Assembly: GCA_964017235.1 (NCBI GenBank)
Contig: OZ024940.1
Span: forward strand, 3,658,001 to 3,722,000
Origin: Sabellastarte sp. h YS-2021
Lineage: Eukaryota; Annelida; Polychaeta; Sabellida; Sabellidae
Reading direction: 5' to 3'
Length of the DNA: 64,000 nt
Part shown: positions 53,142-64,000 of the stretch, in pieces
Position numbering within the stretch: the stretch's first letter is position 1
How the letters are laid out: each line of letters begins with the position of its first letter
Translations under genes and position numbers: made by a program
The notes under the pieces: generated by a model
What the model was told of the DNA's origin: nothing
Database searches by the model: none
What the model saw: only the letters and a program-made list of their open reading frames with translations

Positions 53142-53560
53142 CACAGCCTTTAAGGACTGTGCGGGTATTGTTTTCGCTCCTGGCATCCCCGTAGGCGGTC
53201 ATGCAGGTGGTGGGAAAAAGTTTGTATCTCAAAAACCATAAGGTGCAGGAAGTTCATACTTGATAGGGACATTGGTTGGTGGGGTAGGTGTTCAATGTCA
53301 TGGCGGGACCTTGATTTGACCTTGTCATAGTTAAATTAAGTTTGAAAATCTTGTACGGCCTTTATCTCAGAAACCATAAGGTGTAGGGTGTTGATACTTA
53401 GTAGGGATATTGGTTTGACTTTTGACCTTGCCGTAGTAACCTTGACCTACAAAATCTTGTCCAGGGTAAATATCAAACTGTATTGGTAGGGACAAGTTAG
53501 GGAGTGTAGGTGCATAACATCATGGTGTGACCTTAATTTGACCTTGCTGGAGTGACCAAG
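53142..53560 (+). repeat. 'CAGCC' family repeat, partial
   Basis: It begins CACAGCCTTTAAGGACTGTG and shares ACCATAAGGTGTAGG and TTGATTTGACCTTG phrases with 9595-10478. No terminal hairpin. Confidence 0.7.
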
Positions 53561-54090
53561 CGATCAGTATTTTGTTCCGATTTCTCTATGAAAAATATAT
53601 GATCTATTGACCAATAATATACCACTTAAACAGGGGTTAATTTCTCAAAAGCTTTCAGACTTTGCCCCTATCTGCTGGCTGAGCCCACTGACCCAAATGT
53701 GAGCCTTTTGATTCAGCCTGCCACTTGCTGGTCTCAATATAAGTACTGGGTCGGCAGTATATTTTTCATATGGGATAAAAGTTGAAAATTTCTCCAGATT
53801 TAGGGTTTTCTTCCAATATTTTCCTTCTAATTCTGTGTGGACAAGCAAGATGGTGGTAAAAAATGTATTCGAGTAAAATTCTTGCTTTACCAAGAAGTCG
53901 GGGTCACCGACCCATCCCTGTTCAATATTTGAGTCTGTCACTCAGCAAACCTCAGTCCGAGACCCTTAGTTTAACCGTCGACTTCAAAGTATTTACCATG
54001 ACCATGCAAAGGAATCATCCAGGCACTGAGTTCAACATATCCAGGGACTGATGTACTGATGTCTGTCAATTCTTGCCCCAAATTTCTACC
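53561..54090. other. no gene seen
   Basis: Includes phrases (GGATAAAAGTTGAAAATTTC, GTGTGGACAAGCAAGATGG) that recur in similar form at about 60555-60650, so it is probably an unclassified dispersed repeat. Confidence 0.45.
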
Positions 54091-54646
54091 CCCCAGCCTT
54101 TACGGACTGGGTATATTTTCACCCATGGTGTTCGGAGGGGGTATGGCTTGAAAAGTCTTCTCCAGGATGTCAGAAACTTAAGGTGTATGGTATTGGTACT
54201 CCGTGGGGACATTAGTTGGCGTTTGTGTCTAACATCATGGTGCGACCTTGATTTGACCTTGGAAAATCTCATCTAGGCCATATCTGGGAAACTGTAAGGT
54301 GTAGGATGTCAATACTTGACAGGCACATTGGTTGGATGTGTAACCTAGGTGATATCTTTGATCTTGGGTTTGCCGATGTATTCTACTGCCATATTTGAGA
54401 CTGCCATATTCTCCAATCGCAAAGATACATGGATTGCTGCAAATGATTATCATATACTTGTGCCATCTCCATTGATGGCTAAACTTCATTTACTAAAATT
54501 ATTTGTCTTAGTTTGACACTTTCTTGTTTAAAATATTTTCTCCTATTGCTGTTCTGAATGTCTCCTAATCTTTAAACTGTTTTGCCTGTTCTATATCTCA
54601 TTGTGTCCAACACGATTTTCCCAGGCGGTACAGGCATCTGTTGATG
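54091..54646 (+). repeat. 'CAGCC' family repeat
   Basis: Opens CCCCAGCCTTTACGGACTGG and closes with hairpin GCATCTGTTGATGC (54634-54646). 556 bp. Confidence 0.7.
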
Positions 54647-55098
54647 CAATTTTTACCAAGCTATTGATAGTGGGAATTGTATCACACCAAATGTCAGATT
54701 TATGCACGTTTTTTGTGTATGTTTAAAAATATAAACAGAAGTGTTGTGAAAAACAAGATTATGTGGGATAGAAGTGTGCTGAAATGTTTACTTACTACTC
54801 AGTATGTCGGCGATTGTTTCTCTCAATTCACTGTATTTGCACTGTGTATATGATTGGATATGCTATGCACTCTACATACTATATGCACTACTGTGATATT
54901 CCTGTATGCAGATTTGCAAATTGAAGTTGTTTGTTTTTTTTTTTGTTTTTTTGTGGAGGGGGGGGGGGGGGGGGGGGATGTTTCTGATATACACTAGTTA
55001 GTATATACTTGCATACATTATTAATTACATACATGTGAATATATATAGGACTTTTATGTGTATGTGTGAATGTTTTACTTTGTGACAATATAATATTT
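54647..55098. other. intergenic, with poly(G) run
   Basis: A run of about 20 G (54957-54977) follows TTTTTTGTGGAGG. No gene seen. Confidence 0.6.
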
Positions 55099-55559
55099 GT
55101 ATCCACCGTATAGCATCCGGTGGATACTATGGATTTCGCTTTGTTATGCCGCCGCAGTGTGTAGAGAGATTTCACCATTAACGCTCTAAGAAAAAAAAAA
55201 ATATTATAGCTACCCTTCTCAAATTTGCAGGATATATTCATAACCATAAAATCTTGTCTGGGAAAATTTTTGGCCTCATTTTGAAAAACAAGATGGCCGC
55301 CATTGGCGCGTTTTCGACTTTCAGCGACTTTCTGTGGCCCTCTAGAGCAAAGGGTATTATAGGTAGAGATCTCAAATTCGCTGGGTATGTTCCTCGTTGC
55401 AAAATCTTGACCGGGAATATTTTTGGCCTCATTTTGAAAAAGAAGATGGCCGCCACGGGCGTTTCTATGTCAGTCATGAAAAGTGCTTATATCTCCCTTA
55501 TTATTGGTCCTAGAATTTTGGGATGGTAAACCAACCTATAGGAAATCATGGGCTGGGAA

Positions 55560-56215
55560 TCTTCTGGTGTGGTCAGATTTGACCTTGGACCCCTCCTTCA
55601 AGGTCAATCAAGGATAGCCAAACTAAAAGTGCTTATAACTTGCTTATTATTGGTCATACAGGTTTAGGATGGTAAACCAACCTATAGGATATCATGGGCT
55701 GGGAATCTTTTGGTGTGGTCAGATTTGACCTTGGACTCCTCATTCAAGGTCAATTGAGGATAGCCAAACTTGAAAGTGCTTATAACTTGCTTATTATTAG
55801 TCATACAGGTTTGGGATGGTAAACCAACCTATAGGAAATCATGGGCTGAGATTCTTTTGGTGTGGTCAGATTTGACCTTGTACCCCTCCTTCAAGGTTAA
55901 GCAAGGATAGCCAAACCTAAAAGTGCTTATAACTTGCTTTTTATTGGTCCTAGAGGTTTGCAAAGTGAAACAAACCTATAGGAAATCATGGGCTAGGAAT
56001 CTTTTGATGTGCTCAGATTTGACCTTGGGCCCCTTCTTCAAGGTCAAACGAGGATACCCAAACTTAGAAGTGCTTATAGCTCGCTGATTATTGGTCCTAG
56101 AGGTTTGTAATGTGAAACCAACCTATAGGAAATCATGGGCTAGGAATCTTTTGATGTGGTCAGATTTGACCTTGGGCCCCTCCTTCAAGGTCAAATGACA
56201 ATAGCCAAATTTGAG
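55560..56215 (+). repeat. ~147-bp tandem monomers in left foldback arm
   Basis: Four to five units of CAACCTATAGGAAATCATGG ... GATTTGACCTTGG ... AAGTGCTTATAACTTGCTTA; the same monomers occur inverted at 59085-59560. A further left-arm unit follows at 56520-56650 after an unrelated insertion. Confidence 0.85.
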
Positions 56216-57049
56216 AAAGTACTCATGGTTCCCACTCCCTTTTCCAATTTAAATTCCCTGTTTTCCCTGTGAAGTTTATATTTTTCCCTGTGGATTTTAT
56301 AAATAATAAAATAAACACAATCAAGCCAAAACATCAAATGTGACCTGCGAGTCGCGACCCGCAGCGCGTGAATGCAAATGGCTGTTACTCTTCAAAATCA
56401 TTCTGAAATTTTCAAATTCCCTGTGTTTTTCCAAAATTTTCAAATTCCCTGTGTTTTCCCTGTCTGGAATTACTTTTCACAATTTTCCCCGTTTTCCCTG
56501 TGCAGTGGGAACCCTGCGTACTGATAACTTGCTTATTATTGGTCCTAGAGGTTTGCAATATGAAACCAACTTATAGGAGGTCATGGGCTGGGAATCTTCT
56601 GATGTTTTCAGGTTTGACCTTGGGCCCCTCCTTCAATGTCAAACGATGGTTCACTGGCTTTGTTGAGTTGTCTTTTCGGTGGAGACAAATTTGCATCAGT
56701 TCTCCGATGCGTAGGTCTAGTTTTATTTGTTATCTGCAAAGCAATTATATATCTATATGTGATATGTTCCGGTTACAATTTCAGCCGTTTAGCATTGTAC
56801 TAGTAAAGTCTAATATATGGTGGCAAAAGGCTGACAATATAGTGTTAAAATTAGAAGCATATTTTGTGTATAAGCCACAATAACCAGCAGTCATCTGAAG
56901 GTATTCTTTTCACACCAATTTTTAAAGACTTTCTCGGTGTCAATGGGTAGGAAAAATAATGGTCAAGTGACTTACTGTGGTGGAAGACGATCTAGTGTAA
57001 GTTACTGAATGGGATGTTGCAATATTTGCACGTCGAGCAGTAAATGGGG

Positions 57050-57262
57050 TGGTTTCAAAGTGCCCTAGTGGGTCAACAAGTTTGGCATCTAATCACAGGC
57101 TGTCACCTCTGTGTGTGGGTTGAACTCCCATAAGTGACAAATCCTGTGGACCTGTCCCAATATATGACCCTGGCTGTTGAATGGGACGTATAACACCAAC
57201 TTTTAAACATGTAGCCTAGTTTGTATTTGAAGTATAAAGTTAAACCAACAACAACAATATGT
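57050..57262 (+). mobile_element. tRNA-derived SINE (second family)
   Basis: CCTAGTGGGTCAACAAG, GTGGGTTGAACTCCCA, TGTTGAATGGGACG, and a tail AAAGTTAAACCAACAACAAC, the most complete 3' end of this family here. Confidence 0.75.
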
Positions 57263-57959
57263 CAAACTAGTGGGTGTATCTGTAATAAGATGTGGTAATT
57301 ATTTGCCATGATGGTTGTGTGTTCAAATGTATTGTTGAATAGCATTTTATAACTGTGATATTAACAGGGTGTTGTTTAAATGGTATTCAACTGTGTGCTT
57401 GAAAGTAGGGAAAGCTCTGAGCTGCCAAAATTGATTTTATGGTAAGTTGAAAATATGACTTACTAGCTCATATATACGATTTACTATATACAAATTGTTA
57501 AATTGTATGTACAAGATAGTAAGTCGTATATACGAGATAGGTAGTTGTATATTCAACTTAATATAAATTTGGGCAGCTCAGAGCTTCCATATGGAAGAGT
57601 AATGGATTATTATCAAAATTACCATAAAATAGTCAAAATTCTGCCACTTTTCAAAGAAAAATGGTCCATTTTGATATAAATTTGTATAGATTTACAAGAA
57701 GAATACTCAGTAAAACAATTGCTGCTAGTGGCCACTTTCTACAATGTATTATTGTTTTACAAGTCTGTGATATTATACGACAAAACATATAACCTATGAT
57801 TAATTGTGTAAGATCTTACAGAAAATAAACCTTTTCATGTTTTGTTTCTAAATATACTTTGTTTTTCTTGAAAAATACCATGCGAGGTTTCACCCTCAGT
57901 ACAATTGGGGAAAGTACTCCATTGTTTACAGTGCAGTATCGTACCACCAACAAGTAGAT
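57263..57959. other. centre of foldback element, no gene
   Basis: AT-rich. A loosely inverted pair GAAAGCTCTGAGCTGCC (about 57409) and GGCAGCTCAGAGCTTCC (about 57573) bounds a ~180-bp block, perhaps another small MITE. Confidence 0.5.
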
Positions 57960-58252
57960 CTCGCTGTGGCCTTGTGGGTACTACAGTTAGCTGTGCCTAG
58001 GGTTCTGGCATATAGAAAATGCCTTGCATGACCACTTGCAATAAGCAGACCTCCTAACTGGGTAGTATCCACAGTGGCAAGCTGAACTACTTCAGGGATA
58101 TTAATAGTCCTGACCCTCTGTCTTTCAGTTAGGGGGGAATGTCAGTAACTTGAGAGTTGGACTGTACTTGTACAGTCGGAAGGGGTAAATAGTACTTGGA
58201 GTCCTGTAGCATATGGAGATATTGCCCTAAGTATAAATACAATACAATAAGG
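57960..58252 (+). mobile_element. tRNA-derived SINE, same family as 13629-13993
   Basis: Head CTCGCTGTGGCCTTGTGGGT, body with CAGTTAGGGGGGAATGTCAG, tail CTGTAGCATATGGAGATATT then AT-rich. Confidence 0.72.
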
Positions 58253-59070
58253 AGGGGGGGAGGTTGTCGCTCGACTAAAACCACAAAGTTCAAGGGTCAA
58301 TGGTCATTAAAATTCACTCTGAATAAAATAATATACTACAATGATGCGTGAAACATCTTAAAACCTTGAATAAATTCTTTAGACTTACTATTTCCTCAAA
58401 ATCTGAAGTTACTTTGGTTAGTTTCAAATAAATGGTACGCACTGAAACTTCTATAATCCAAATGTTAAATTTTATGAACTCATACTTAATCTCCCAAACT
58501 TGTATTTCCCTGTTAAATTTCTAAACTATCTCCTCTATTTTATAAACCTTGTAATACCCGACCCCCATTAAAAAGAAGTTATAAGTCCAACTGGCTTAAG
58601 TCTACTTAAAAGTTCCCCAGCATTTAAAACCATCTGTTTTTAAACTTTTTTTTTATCTTACATCAATTGTTTAGCCTGACTTTTACATAATGATTGTTTC
58701 ATAAGTATTTGTACCTATACAAAAACCATTAAGAATGTTATCACCTTAACTAGCCTCTTCTTAATCCAATTAAACCAATCAAATAGTCCATTTTCTCACA
58801 CGACATTGGGACGAATATATCACTGCACATAATAAGGTTAATGCTATTTGTGACCTTTTTAAAAATCTATAAATGTATATTATACATTTCATGCGATATT
58901 TTCACTAAACACAAACAATTGTGTCTATAAAGATGTATAAAAGAAGAAGATTCCTTATTTGTGAGACTTTCCTTTAGTATTAACATGGTGGATTTTTTTA
59001 AATTTTTTTTTTCTGGATTCACAATGGTTAATGTAACCTAGAAATTAAGAAAATTCTAAATTATTCACAG
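58253..59070. other. centre of foldback element, no gene
   Basis: AT-rich; nothing recognised. Confidence 0.5.
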
Positions 59071-60136
59071 GAATTAGAAGCACTTTTAAGTTTGCCTACT
59101 ACCATCATCTGACCTTGAAGGAGGGGCCGAGGGTCAAATCTGACCACACCAGAAGATTCCCAGCCCATGATTACTTATAGGTTGCCTTCACATCCTAAAA
59201 CTCTGGGAACAATAGTAAGCGAGTTATAAGCACTTTCAAGTTTGGGGCCCAAGGTAAAATCGGACCTCATCAGAAAACTCCCAGCCCATGATTTGCTATA
59301 GACCAGTTTCACATCCCAAAACTCTAGGACAGATCTGACTACATCAGAAGTCTCCCAGCCTGTGATTACCTTTAGATTAGTTTCACATCCCGAAAGTCTG
59401 GGAACAACAATAAACAAGTTGTAAGCACTTTTAAGTTTGGCCATCCTCATTTGACCTTGAAGGGGGGACCAAAGGTCAAATCTGACCACATCAGAAGATT
59501 CCCAGCCCATGATTTCCTAGAGGGTGGTCTAACATGCCAAACTTGTAGGACCAATAATAAGGAAGATATAGCAGTTTTAAAGTCTGCTACATGGAAAACA
59601 CCTGTCGCGGCCATCTTGTTTTTCAAAACGAGGCCAAAAATAGTCACAGGCAAGGTTTTTGCAATGATGAACATATCCTGCAAATTTGTGAACTCTGCCT
59701 ATAATACCTTTTTCTCTAGAGGGGGTCACAAGAAAATCTTTATACACTGCTTCATGACTGACAAAGAAACACCCATAGTGGCCATCTTGTTTTTCAAAAT
59801 GAAGCCCAAAAAACCTTTCTGTCAAGATTTTGTAATGGTGAACATATCCTGTGAATTTGAGATCTCTACCTATAATACCCTTTGCCCTAGAGGGCCAACA
59901 AAACTCCTTGCTGAAAGTCGAAAAATGCCCATGGCGGCCATTTTGGTTTTCAAAATGAGGCCAAAACTGTTCCCGGTCAAGACTTTGTCATTATCATGAA
60001 TAAATTCTGCCACTTTTTTTAGACCCTACCTTAGCCTCTAGAGGGGTAAGAGGGACAACCTCTACACACTGCGGCGGCTACGGCAGCGTATTCATGCATA
60101 ATCCACAGTATCCACCGGATGCTATCCAGTGGATAC

Positions 60137-62042
60137 AATAAACACAAACCAATTCTAGGGTTGATTAAACATTTAGGTAGCTCTGTATTTATTTGGAATC
60201 ACTGTATAACATAACCTTTAATAAGTTACCTTTTTTCTCAAAATACACATTTTCTGTTTCTAAGTAATAGTGATTTAAACCCAGTGCTATATTCTTTGGT
60301 TAAAACCTCAAGAAAATATATCCATTGAATAAACCAACTGGTATTTACCATTACAATTAGGCATGGGTTGGTATAAAAAATGTGTAGATGAGGACACCGC
60401 CAGTGTAAAACCGCACCGATTCCAGGATTCCGTGTTTTAGTACACTCCCCAATCAAACAGGCCACTCGCAGGAAGTGAACCTCATGAAACCAAAATATGG
60501 ACATGTCTTCTCAACAAAATCGCAATACAAGTCCACAAATGTACAGATATGTGGGAGAAAAGTCAACTATTTCTTCAGATTTGGGGTTTGTTGTCAATAT
60601 TTTAACGTTTTCCTTCCATTATATGTGTTGGCAAGCGAGATGGCGGGTTTTAAAATCTCATCAAATGCTCTTAATAGCGAGATTCTGGGGCTACCAACTC
60701 ACCCCCAACTATAACACATGTAGGAGTACAATGAGTATAACTGTAACATCACCTCGTAACGAGCCACACATCGGCCCAAACCATTCATGTAACTTTGTAC
60801 AAAAGTAATTTCACGAACTAGAAGAAGACTTGAGTAAGAGAGATATCGTGGTTTTAACTAAGTGACGTCATGATATTGACCAAACTTGTCACAAAGACAT
60901 CCATTTTACAAAGAATTTCCAGTTTCACTTTCATTTTGAACATAGAATTTCAACAGCGATAAAGAAACCCGAAACTATTTTTTTAACAAAATATCTTTAC
61001 GCAGGTTGCACACCAAGTATGTGGCACGTTTTACTCAGGTGAAGCTTCGGCCTAGTCATTTATTACAATAGTTGCCTTAAACTTGAACAGTATCCGTGAC
61101 ACAGAGATTTCCAGTCATTACATTCAGGACACCACAATTTTGGAATGCCTTGAAGTTATCAGCGAGACAATGACATCACTACCCAATAGCAACAGAACTT
61201 GAATAATAATTAAAACTATATGGACACCAAACCTGTTCTGATCCCTATTAAACTTGGTATTAAAGACATTTATTACTCTATAAAGGCTGAAGCAAGGCAC
61301 ATCTAGTGCTGGGAACATTGGCGATTTCCGCAGATCGAGCATCGTCTGTTAGAAACAAGTTCAACTCAACTTCATCGAGTCAATAAAGGAAATTACATTA
61401 AAAATACAATAATGCCAAAGTAAATACTACGGCAGTGTTTGATACCATTTTCTGGAAATTAAATACACAAATAAAACTCAAAACCTTTTCACAAACTTCT
61501 CTCTTATACCGTACTTTATGTATGCACGCTTGTGATTGGCTCATTTCGTGACTGCCTTGACAACTGTGGGAAAAACCCAAGATATTTTCGGTTTACTCTA
61601 TATTTCTGCATTTACGGCAAGTTCTGTGATTTTTCTAACTGAGGGTTTCGAATTTTCAACAAAAAAAAATTCAGTTTAAATTGTGTAGATCGAGGTGACC
61701 TCCATATATCACCCTCCAAGGTTAAGACTCGAGTTATTTCGGCCAACTGTTCCCAGCACTAGTTACATCCATTACACGTGCTCCACAGACTTACCACACA
61801 CGACGAGGGAATGTTATCAATCAAAAGTCAACAGCTCCGCCCACATATCATAACAGGGCTCACTCAGTGCATCATCCCACAAGATAGATTTGAACCCTCC
61901 CTCACTCGGTAAATATTTTATTTTTTTCCTTTTTTATCTAAATTATTCATACTGTACTCTCCCCTCAGAGTTTGTAGGTCACTTTGGTATAAACATAACC
62001 CCTCCTACTGTTTGCCACACAAAAGGTCTAGTTACAATGTCA
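60137..62042. other. intergenic, no gene seen
   Basis: Short frames on both strands lack splice context and known motifs. If the minus-strand exon at 63099-63281 is real, part of this could be its 3' untranslated region. Confidence 0.4.
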
Positions 62043-62050
62043 CAATTTAT

Positions 62051-62439
62051 TAGGGCTGTGACGGGTGCTGAAAAACGGCACCGAGTGCTCGCCCCCTCAC
62101 AACCGGCCCGAATTCGAGTAACCACGAGATTTATTATCTACCATTAGAAGTCTTCTGTAAACAGATAGTCGGTTCCGGAAACAAAACTTTTGAAGAAAAC
62201 GTCTTCTATTTGACCAGATATTATAGAATATGGAGTAAATTATATGTTTTCAAGCGAAAATAACAACTTTAATTGATATTATGTGACGGAAATGCTGAAA
62301 TGTGGCATATTTTACACAAGCGTTTCATTACGTGGGCGATAATACAATACCTCGCAAGTAATGGAGGATTTAAAATGGACTCGAGTACTAGCAAAGATCG
62401 ACTCGTCTATTGAGGCTCGAGTACTCGTTCACAGCCCTA
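62051..62439. mobile_element. hAT-type MITE 1
   Basis: Ends TAGGGCTGTGACGGGT and the inverse ACTCGTTCACAGCCCTA, with perfect 8-bp duplications CAATTTAT at 62043-62050 and 62440-62447. 389 bp, non-coding. Confidence 0.88.
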
Positions 62440-62576
62440 CAATTTATCGTTAATTAATCTTTAATAGAATTTAAACTATCACTGAATGGAACTCAGGAAA
62501 ACTATGGCCTGTAAACAGTAATTTCCCCGTCTGATTTTTTCTCTTAATTTTTCTTCATGTATATTGCCATTTAAAT

Positions 62577-62970
62577 TAGGGGTGTGAGCAAGTTATCGAC
62601 GATTCATAAATAAGGAAAATTTCATGAAAATTTGATCCCAATTTTACGAGTCGAGTGCTTGGGTATATATTATAAACTACAATCTAGCTGGATACATTTT
62701 GTCGTAGTAAAACGTTAATAACACTTTACTTACATGAAATCAAATAATTCACCGTTTTTTTGACATAATATGCAGTATTTCATATGATGATATCAGTAAA
62801 ATCTAATGTTTAAAGGCTTTTATCTTTATATATTTGGCATTTACGGAACATGCCATATTGGACATTGTCTCCTGTCAAGGTGCATGCTAAACTTCACGAG
62901 GGCTCGATGTCAAGCCGAAATTTCATCCGCGAGGAATCGATCCCAATTGTTTTTACTTCTCACACCCCTA
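62577..62970. mobile_element. hAT-type MITE 2
   Basis: Ends TAGGGGTGTGAG and CTCACACCCCTA, with perfect 8-bp duplications ATTTAAAT at 62569-62576 and 62971-62978. 394 bp, non-coding, related in style to the neighbour at 62051-62439. Confidence 0.88.
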
Positions 62971-63098
62971 ATTTAAATCCTACCTTCTCACAATATTAAT
63001 AATACTCCTTTTGGATTTTTTTTTTAAAATCTCACTCGACTACCTTTTGTACACGCATACAATAGTCTTGTTTTACTAATTCCACAACCCAATGTCTT

Positions 63099-63281
63099 TT
63101 ACACCGGCGTGCACGCTATCACTGCCAAACCCTTCACATCAAAGTCGTTTTGTTTCCCAAAGTCGTTCTTTTTCCCTTTTGTCGTACGGAATTGGTAGAG
63201 AATCTTTCCGGCATATATTCCCTCTGGACCAATCTTGTCCATACAGGCATCCGTGAAGCTCCCCTTCACCATTTTAACTTT
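63099..63281 (-). CDS. possible last exon of an unidentified gene
   Basis: On the minus strand a long T-rich tract ending GCTTTTGCAG precedes a 183-nt frame, entered in phase 0 and ending in TAA (63099-63101). It encodes KVKMVKGSFTDACMDKIGPE and ends NDFDVKGLAVIACTPV. The mixed, non-repetitive composition looks like real protein, but I do not recognise the family. Upstream exons would lie right of the window. Confidence 0.5.
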   Translation of the reverse strand, partial: KVKMVKGSFTDACMDKIGPEGIYAGKILYQFRTTKGKKNDFGKQNDFDVKGLAVIACTPV

Positions 63282-63283
63282 CT

Positions 63284-63700
63284 GCAAAAGCAAAAAAAAA
63301 TTGAAAAAGTGAAATGGCATCAGAGATGCCTGTACCCAAAAGCCTGGGCAAATAGTTTTCAACACCACGACATATAGAAGTAGTGAAACAGTACAAAGAC
63401 CGGAATACTTTCAGAGCAGACACTGCGATGGGATGTTGCACACCTACACCCCCAACTAATGTCCCTACCAAGCATCAGCTTCCTGTAACTTAGGGTTTCT
63501 GAAATATAGCCCGGACAACATTTAAAAGGTCAATGTCACTATGGTAAGGTCAAAGGTCAAATCAAGATCACACCATGACGTTGAACACATACACCCACTA
63601 ACCAATTATCCTACCAAGTATCAACTTCCTACACCTTACGGTTTCCAAGATATAGCCTGAAAATGAAGGGATAATTTCCATGTCAAGAGTCTGATAGGAC
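63284..63700 (-). repeat. 'CAGCC' family repeat, minus strand, partial
   Basis: Shares GTACTGTTTCACTACTTCTA and the closing hairpin (GGCATCTCTGATGCC, 63316-63330) with 9595-10478, then AAGGTGTAGGAAGTTGATAC phrases. Its hairpin end is 32 nt from the acceptor of the putative exon. Confidence 0.75.
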
Positions 63701-63811
63701 AGAAGACTCTGGAGGGAGATAGGCCATTAGTCTCAATAGGTAAGTCTTCAGCTGTTGTCTGAACCCACTGATACTGGATCAGCAACCAGCAAAGTTCCAA
63801 AAATAAAACAT

Positions 63812-64000
63812 GACACCAAATATTTCAATGTTCACCAGATACTGTACCCAAATATATGAATGTTCACCAGATACCATGCCCAAATATTTGAATGTCCACC
63901 AGATACCATGCCCAAATATATGAATGTTCACCAGATACCATGCCCAAATATATGAATGTTCACCAGATACTGAGCCCAAATATTTGAATGTTCACAAGAT
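63812..64000. repeat. 32-bp minisatellite, about six units, runs off the window
   Basis: Units are AAATATATGAATGTTCACCA followed by GATACCATGCCC with few changes, continuing to the right edge. Confidence 0.9.

Larger units (their letters stand above)
55099..60136. mobile_element. foldback-like element with palindromic ends
   Basis: Both ends are palindromes: GTATCCACCG then CGGTGGATAC at 55099-55127, and GTATCCACCG then CAGTGGATAC at 60108-60136. The arms (55.1-56.65 kb and 59.07-60.14 kb) are inverted relatives made of matching blocks: GCCGCCGCAGTGTGTAGAG, then AAGATGGCCGCC units, then ~147-bp tandem monomers with GTGCTTATAACTTGC and CATGGGCTGGGAATCTT. The 2.4-kb centre holds SINEs and no transposase. 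This is the plan of foldback (FB-type) elements. Confidence 0.75.

Noticed and set aside
59451..59999. 182-codon plus-strand frame
   Set aside because: It lies wholly in the right arm of the foldback element and mirrors repeat units of the left arm; no domain or splice context.
61124..61342. 72-codon minus-strand frame with a hydrophobic stretch
   Set aside because: No splice sites, no neighbours and no recognisable motif; length is within chance for AT-rich DNA.

Overview
The window looks like animal nuclear DNA, most likely from a marine invertebrate and plausibly a bivalve mollusc. The evidence is GT-AG introns with phase-consistent exons, AT-rich introns, secreted Thr-rich mucin genes, several tRNA-derived SINEs, hAT-, pogo- and foldback-type repeats, and three copies of a DIRS-type tyrosine-recombinase retrotransposon. 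The species is an inference; nothing in the sequence names it.

Layout. 1-4057 is the 3' two thirds of a DIRS element (end of gag, RT/RNase H/Dam-like frame, tyrosine recombinase frame, internal complementary region, right terminal repeat). It sits in a copy of a dispersed repeat that occurs again, without the DIRS, at 40549-41049. About 4620-8760 is an older, broken DIRS copy. 9595-10478 is a hairpin-ended repeat that stops 32 nt before a splice acceptor. 10513-13559 holds the last three exons of gene A, a Thr-rich mucin-like membrane protein with a very short tail. 18150-50949 holds all of gene B. Its exons encode a signal peptide, a von Willebrand factor A (vWA) domain, a long Thr/Pro mucin stalk, one transmembrane segment, a Cys-rich juxtamembrane stretch and a ~600-residue cytoplasmic tail that is Pro-rich, His-rich and finally Arg/Ser-rich. 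I matched intron phases at every junction; the exons without the broken mucin exon sum to 3897 nt (1298 residues plus stop). Intron 1 of gene B carries a complete, apparently intact 6.2-kb DIRS element (18413-24605). A later intron carries a 4.5-kb repeat with a 19-unit, 133-bp satellite (38009-40540). 50950-64000 is mostly repeats: a 5-kb foldback-like element (55099-60136), two adjacent ~390-bp hAT-type MITEs with exact 8-bp target duplications, a possible terminal exon of an unidentified minus-strand gene (63099-63281), and a 32-bp minisatellite at the right edge.

How the parts relate. Genes A and B share a plan (mucin exons of symmetric phase 1, a short linker exon, then a TM exon) and lie in tandem on the same strand, so they are probably paralogues; gene A's N-terminal exons would lie left of the window. 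All three DIRS copies are in the sense direction of these genes.

Main observations. In both better-preserved DIRS copies, gag ends with one UGA followed by CA. The same frame then stays open through a conserved Cys-rich segment, which has no upstream AUG, into the tyrosine recombinase. All three copies carry an A-rich/poly-G tract downstream of the recombinase gene. The vWA domain of gene B lacks most canonical metal-site residues. Several repeat families in the window share a design with a near-perfect terminal palindrome. All comparisons were made by eye; no searches or alignments were run.
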